A DNA stretch of 64,000 bases from Nocardioides panzhihuensis. Lineage in GTDB: Bacteria; Actinomycetota; Actinomycetes; Propionibacteriales; Nocardioidaceae. The position numbers and the translations under genes are program-made. Shown here one piece after another: positions 60,003-64,000 of this stretch. The notes beneath the pieces were generated by a model, which worked only from the letters and a program-made list of their open reading frames with translations, was not told where the DNA came from and made no database searches. The stretch lies in assembly GCF_013408335.1 (NCBI RefSeq), contig NZ_JACBZR010000001.1:434001-498000 (forward strand), given 5' to 3'. The first letter of the stretch is position 1; each line of letters opens with the position of its first letter.

Positions 60003-60275
60003 ATGTCCGGCCTCCCGATGACGCAGACCCTGCACACCTCCCAGCCCGTCCCCGAGCCCACTCCGCCGCAGGACGAGGACGTGGTGGCCGGCTGGACGGC
60101 CTTCGGCGTCTTCATCGCGCTGTGCGTCGCTGTCGCGGTGATCGCGTGGAGCATGCTGCGACAGTTCAAGAAGGTCGAGAAGGCCAGGGTCGAGGGTGTC
60201 TTCGGCGAGGAGGACCAGGCGGAGGCCATCGCCCAGCAGGAAGCCAAGGACGAGGTCAAGAAGCTGAAGCGCTAG
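60003..60275 (+). CDS. Small single-helix membrane protein downstream of mca
   Basis: The 90-aa protein has a Pro-rich N-terminus (QPVPEPTPPQDED), one membrane helix (WTAFGVFIALCVAVAVIAWSM) and a charged cytoplasmic helix (RQFKKVEKARVEG). It occupies the position of Rv1083 in mycobacteria. The function is unknown. GACAAT lies 6-7 nt upstream of the ATG. Confidence 0.82.
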   Translation: MSGLPMTQTLHTSQPVPEPTPPQDEDVVAGWTAFGVFIALCVAVAVIAWSMLRQFKKVEKARVEGVFGEEDQAEAIAQQEAKDEVKKLKR

Positions 60276-60282
60276 CGGCGTC

Positions 60283-60885
60283 CTAGAGTGTCGGCGCGAT
60301 CGACGGCAGCAGGTCCTGGAACGTACGTCCGTTGCCGATCTCGCCCAGCGCGGTCATCGTCCAGCCGCCCTCGGAGCGGCTGAGCTTGGCCATGATCTCG
60401 GCAGTGTGCGGCCCGGTCGTGCTCAGGTCGAAGCGGGCGATCTCGGTGCGAGTGTCCACCTCCACGACGCGACAGAACGCGTTCTGGATCTGGGCGAAGC
60501 TCTGCCCGGTGAAGGAGTTGATCGTGAACACGATCTGCGCGACCGTGGGCGGCACCCGATCGAGGTGGACGATGATCGACTCGTTGTCGCCGTCCCCGGT
60601 GCCGGTGCGGTTGTCGCCTGAGTGGATCACGGCACCCTCCCTCGACTTGAGCTGCCGGAACCAGGCTTGGTCGACGTGGGAACCAGAGGCGTCGTAGAGG
60701 ATCGCGGAGGCGTCCATGTCGACGTGAGCGCCGCGGAACCCACCGAAGAGGCCCTGCCGGACCGCGTCCCATCCCAGCGCGATCCGCACCGGCGTCATGG
60801 TGCGGCCGTCAGCCGTGCTGAGCGAGACCGACTGTCCCTTGGCGAGCGAGACGGACAACTGATCCTCCGAGGGCTGGACCGACAT
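60283..60885 (-). CDS. TerD-family stress/tellurium-resistance protein
   Basis: The 200-aa protein is a TerD domain (PF02342): ALGWDAV near the N-terminus, DMDASAILYD with the calcium-binding acidic cluster, and GDGDNESIIVHLDRVP with the second site. TerD proteins bind calcium and work in stress-response complexes. The end overlaps nothing, but it lies only 36 nt after the GH5 gene on the same strand. The Ter-type PRTase gene at the window end supports a Ter locus continuing to the right. Confidence 0.93.
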   Translation of the reverse strand: MSVQPSEDQLSVSLAKGQSVSLSTADGRTMTPVRIALGWDAVRQGLFGGFRGAHVDMDASAILYDASGSHVDQAWFRQLKSREGAVIHSGDNRTGTGDGDNESIIVHLDRVPPTVAQIVFTINSFTGQSFAQIQNAFCRVVEVDTRTEIARFDLSTTGPHTAEIMAKLSRSEGGWTMTALGEIGNGRTFQDLLPSIAPTL

Positions 60886-60921
60886 GGGCCGGGAGCGGGC
60901 GGGACACCGACACCGACCACC

Positions 60922-62394
60922 CTAGTCAATCGTGACGGTCACCGGCCCGGTTCCGCTCGCCTCGACGAGGATCCGGTTGTGGTCGGCCTCGCCGACGACC
61001 CGGCCACCCTCGACGGCGATGTCCGGACCGGAGGGATAGTGGATCGGGCTGACGAAGATCTCGGTCGGCTCGTCGATGTCCGCGGACGGCTCGTAGGTGT
61101 AGCTGAACTCGCCGGTCTCGGGGTCGAAGGAGAGGTCGACGGGGGTGCCGGCCGTGGCCTGCGGGTAGGTGCGGACCAGCGTACGCAGCTTCTCGGTCTT
61201 CACCGTCGACAGATCCGCGTCGTCGGCGAACATCCCCTGGCGCCCGTCGGCGGTGGTCGGGTCGTCCCAGTGCTTGTACGCCCAGTGCATCCAGGAGGCG
61301 AAGTGGTCGTCGGCCGAGGCGGTGTCGATGGCGAGCAGCTCGGTGTTGTCTGTCGCGCCGAACTCCGACATCAGGCTGGTCGCGCCCATCGTCTCGGCCT
61401 GCTCGAGCGCCTTGCGGTGGTGGGTGTCGTCGTAGGCCTTGCAGCCACCGACCCCGATCGGGATGCCCTGGGAGTCGAGGTAGCCGAACGGGCAGTAGCT
61501 GTGCCAGGAGTAGCCGACCTGGTCGTCGTTGGCCGGGCCGAAGCGCGAGTTGGGGACCTGGTTGGCGAGCAGCTGCGACTCGTACCAGACGATTCCGTCG
61601 GGATCGGCCCGGCGGATCGCCGCAGTGGCCTTCTCGTACGCGGGCTGGAACTCGTCGCGATATGACTTCGCGCACCCGGTGATCGGGCAGGAGAGCCACT
61701 CCCGGCCCGCCCAGGGCTCGTTGATGAGGTCGTAGCCCATCGAGTACGGCTGGTCGCCCCACCGCTCCGCGACCGCGGCCCAAGCCGCTGCCCAGCCGTC
61801 CTGGACCCCAGACTTGTTGGCCCAGAAGTTGTCGTAGACGGTCGCCAGCTCGGGCGTGATGTAGGTCGCGGGGAAGGACAGCTTGATCGGCGGGTGCAGG
61901 TTGTAGGGCGCCGGCCGCTCGGCCGCCCAGTCGGGCACGCCCTCGCCGCCGTAGGTCTCGTGCCACATGTCCTGGTGGAAGTCGTACTGCATCCAGATGC
62001 CCTTGTCGGCGAGCAGGTCGATCACCCGCTGCCAGTCGTCGAGGTAGTCCTCGTCGACCTCGCCGGGGGCGTCCGGAGTCACGCCCGCCCACAGGGTGCC
62101 GATCCGGGCACCGTTGAACCCGTGCTCGGCCAGCCATTCCGCGTCGGCCGCGGTGAAGCCCTCGGCCGAGTCGGGCGGGACGTACGGATCATGCTTCCAG
62201 ACCAGGTTCTGCCCGTGCACGAGCACGATCCGGCCGTGCTGATCGACCAACCAGCGACCCTCGCGGGACAGCTGTGGCGTCTCCTTCGCCGGGCCGGCAC
62301 CCGCCGGTCCGACCGGAGCCAGGAGCGTGGCCCCGAACGCGAGCACAGCCGCCGCGGCGGCAAGGATTCCGAGGCTTCCCGAGCGACGAGGCAT
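60922..62394 (-). CDS. Secreted GH5-family glycosidase (endoglycoceramidase-like)
   Basis: The 490-aa protein has a signal peptide (ILAAAAAVLAFGATLLAPVG) and a GH5 barrel. The acid/base Glu is in GYDLINEPWAG (about residue 226) and the nucleophile Glu in SEFGATDN (about 344). LVDQHGRIVLVHGQNLVWK at the start and the C-terminal beta domain resemble endoglycoceramidases of Rhodococcus. It would hydrolyse a secreted or membrane glycolipid. TAGGTT (62406-62401) 6 nt before the ATG suggests leaderless expression. It stands between two Ter-type genes without an obvious functional link. Confidence 0.88.
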   Translation of the reverse strand: MPRRSGSLGILAAAAAVLAFGATLLAPVGPAGAGPAKETPQLSREGRWLVDQHGRIVLVHGQNLVWKHDPYVPPDSAEGFTAADAEWLAEHGFNGARIGTLWAGVTPDAPGEVDEDYLDDWQRVIDLLADKGIWMQYDFHQDMWHETYGGEGVPDWAAERPAPYNLHPPIKLSFPATYITPELATVYDNFWANKSGVQDGWAAAWAAVAERWGDQPYSMGYDLINEPWAGREWLSCPITGCAKSYRDEFQPAYEKATAAIRRADPDGIVWYESQLLANQVPNSRFGPANDDQVGYSWHSYCPFGYLDSQGIPIGVGGCKAYDDTHHRKALEQAETMGATSLMSEFGATDNTELLAIDTASADDHFASWMHWAYKHWDDPTTADGRQGMFADDADLSTVKTEKLRTLVRTYPQATAGTPVDLSFDPETGEFSYTYEPSADIDEPTEIFVSPIHYPSGPDIAVEGGRVVGEADHNRILVEASGTGPVTVTID

Positions 62395-62541
62395 GTGCGG
62401 AACCTAGTCCTCCCATCCCGACGCCGACAAGAACGTGTTCCTATTCTGGACGTCGAGGCCGCCTGGACCCGAGGGGCAGTGGACAGGGATGGCCTACCTG
62501 CGGTTGAGTCAGAACCGGAACTTTGGGGGAGAATGTCACCT

Positions 62542-64000
62542 GTGAGAGACGAAGTGAGCGGCTGGTCGGGCACCTGGGTGGCCGAACGCCTGGGTGTGCG
62601 TCTACGGACGACTGACGCGCCGAGCGGGATGATGCTCACGGATCTGGTCGGTCTGGCGGTGCGGCGCAACCCGCGTCGCGCACAGCTCCTCGTCTCCTCC
62701 GTCCTCGGCAAGCATCTCCCGACCGACCCACGGGTGGTGACCGACGCCGCGCTGCGCTTGGGGGCCAAGGCCCGCGCGGCGGTCACGGGCGATGCGGTGG
62801 TCCTCGGCTATGCCGAGACGGCGACCGCGCTCGGACACCTCGTCGCCGACGCGCTCGGTGCGCCCTACCTGCACTCCACCCGCCGGGTCGTCGACGGCCT
62901 CGAGTCCGCGGCCGACTTCTACGAGGAGCACTCGCACGCGACCGCCCACCGGCTGCTTCCCACAGACCCCGCCTTCCTCGCCCGCGGGGAGACTCTCGTG
63001 CTGGTCGACGACGAGGTAATCACCGGCAAGACGATCGTCAACACGATCCGGGCGCTGCACAAGAAGTTCCCGCACAAGCACTACGTCGTGGCCGCTCTCG
63101 TCGACCTGCGCTCGGAGGCCGACCGGGGCCGGATGGAGCGCTCGGTCAAGCGGCTGCGCGCGACTCTGGACGTCGTCTCCCTCGCGAGCGGTGAGATCGA
63201 GCTGCCCGAGGACCTCGCCGACAACGGCAACCGGCTCATCGACACCGTCGAGAACCTCCGCCAGCTGGCCGGTGTCGAGCCGATCCGCGGTCAGCGCGGC
63301 GAGGTGGTTCAGGTCGTCGCCACCTGGCCGCGAGCCGTCCCGGAGGGCGGCCGCCACGGCTTCGTGCCCGGCGCTGCGGGCTCCTACGAGTCGGCCGTCA
63401 CGGTGACCGCCGCCGCGATCGCCGGTCGGATCCCGGACGGTCCGGTGCACATCCTCGGCACCGAGGAGCTGATGTACGCACCTCTGCGGATCGCCTCCGC
63501 GCTGGCTGACCGGCGCGCGGCCGAGGGCCGGCGCCACGAGATCACCTACTCGACGACGACGCGCTCGCCGGTGCTCGCCGTCGAAGACCCGGGCTACGCG
63601 ATCCGCACCGCGATCACCTTTCCGTCTCACGACGCGCCCGCTGACGGCGACGGCCCGCGCTTCGCCTACAACCTGCGTGAGGGCGCGTACGAGGCGATCG
63701 TCCTGGTCGTCGACGAGCCGGCCGACACCACTGCGCTCCACGAGGAGGGCGGCCTGGTCGACCAGCTCGCCCGGCTCGCGCCGCGGGTCGTGGTCGTGAC
63801 CGTCCCGGCGTTCACCCCGGAGCCACGACACGACCAGCCGGCCCGCCAGCTGCCCGCGCCGCTCCACGGCCCTGCGTTCGGCTCCTACGAGCGCGACGAC
63901 GTCGCCTGGCTGGTCAAGGATCTTCCGGCGGAGACATCCGCCGAGACTCCGGAGGACGAAGAGGCACAGGCACACCGGGAGCTCTTCGACGAAGCCCTGA
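62542..64000 (+). CDS. Tellurium-type phosphoribosyltransferase with TRSP domain (3' end outside window)
   Basis: The open frame runs past the window end without a stop. The first half is a PRTase_2-like domain: LRLGAKARAAVTGDAVVLGY, then the PRPP loop LVLVDDEVITGKT at about residue 160. The second half, with GSYESAVTVTAAAIAG and HILGTEELMYAPLRIA, fits the TRSP domain (PF12500) found with it in Ter-associated biosynthetic operons. The product is probably an enzyme of a nucleoside-like metabolite pathway. GTG 62542 has GAGAAT 7 nt upstream; ATG 62533 is an in-frame alternative. Confidence 0.8.
   Translation, partial: MRDEVSGWSGTWVAERLGVRLRTTDAPSGMMLTDLVGLAVRRNPRRAQLLVSSVLGKHLPTDPRVVTDAALRLGAKARAAVTGDAVVLGYAETATALGHLVADALGAPYLHSTRRVVDGLESAADFYEEHSHATAHRLLPTDPAFLARGETLVLVDDEVITGKTIVNTIRALHKKFPHKHYVVAALVDLRSEADRGRMERSVKRLRATLDVVSLASGEIELPEDLADNGNRLIDTVENLRQLAGVEPIRGQRGEVVQVVATWPRAVPEGGRHGFVPGAAGSYESAVTVTAAAIAGRIPDGPVHILGTEELMYAPLRIASALADRRAAEGRRHEITYSTTTRSPVLAVEDPGYAIRTAITFPSHDAPADGDGPRFAYNLREGAYEAIVLVVDEPADTTALHEEGGLVDQLARLAPRVVVVTVPAFTPEPRHDQPARQLPAPLHGPAFGSYERDDVAWLVKDLPAETSAETPEDEEAQAHRELFDEAL

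Overview
The window reads as chromosomal DNA of a high-GC actinobacterium, most probably a Nocardioides-like member of the Nocardioidaceae (inference from codon use and gene content; no database search was possible). Supporting signs are mycothiol chemistry (mca), a fused CydDC exporter, a DevR/DevS-like two-component pair, a GntR/MocR remnant, an AfsR/SARP regulator and gene orders shared with Mycobacterium. The blocks mfd..mazG..eno-ftsB-DUF501-ppx and GDSL-cbs..metB..greA-DUF4307-mca-small membrane protein follow the order I know from M. tuberculosis, with accessory genes inserted between the anchors.

Layout. 1-2.4 kb: a polysaccharide co-polymerase (cut by the window edge), a low-molecular-weight tyrosine phosphatase and an iron-regulated siderophore-interacting protein. 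2.4-6.3 kb: three small regulator-enzyme units: TetR with an M15 peptidase lipoprotein, a divergent SDR, and MerR convergent with an aldo/keto reductase. 6.3-23.3 kb: housekeeping backbone (mfd, mazG, eno, ftsB, DUF501, ppx, ACT, def) broken up by a DJ-1 protein with a decayed MocR regulator, an MNT/HEPN toxin-antitoxin-like pair, a degenerate Nudix protein, an MFS exporter and a secreted phytase-like esterase. A tRNA-like gene with anticodon UAA but a short class I variable loop lies at 23.27 kb. 23.4-27.4 kb: YccA-like protein, SGNH hydrolase, cystathionine beta-synthase and a small lipoprotein. 27.4-38.8 kb: a LuxR-type ATPase regulator divergent from cydA-cydB-cydDC-response regulator, with the cognate-looking sensor kinase convergent. 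38.8-48.4 kb: UPF0225 protein, AfsR-type regulator, MoxR/VWA pair, TSUP permease, IMPACT protein and a GNAT. 48.4-57.6 kb: SDR and NAD(P)-oxidoreductase with a KstR-like box, DinB, GNAT, msrA, metB, an orphan MutL-family protein, an AI-2E transporter and ilvA. 57.6-64 kb: greA, DUF4307, mca, a small membrane protein, TerD, a GH5 glycosidase and the start of a tellurium-type phosphoribosyltransferase.

How genes work together. CBS and cystathionine gamma-synthase give transsulfuration in both directions; Mca and MsrA serve thiol and redox homeostasis; cydABDC with its regulators points to low-oxygen respiration; greA and mfd act on stalled RNA polymerase. Many genes have a TANNNT box 6-8 nt before the start codon and no Shine-Dalgarno, so leaderless transcription looks common.

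The most unusual signal is a dispersed palindromic element built from 21-bp units around a conserved core. It occurs four times (13.65, 33.85, 34.55 and 49.22 kb). Two copies lie in frame inside cydDC and one forms the C-terminal tail of the MFS transporter. A second family, centred on CGAGCTTGCTCG, sits in frame inside two other genes and once between genes.
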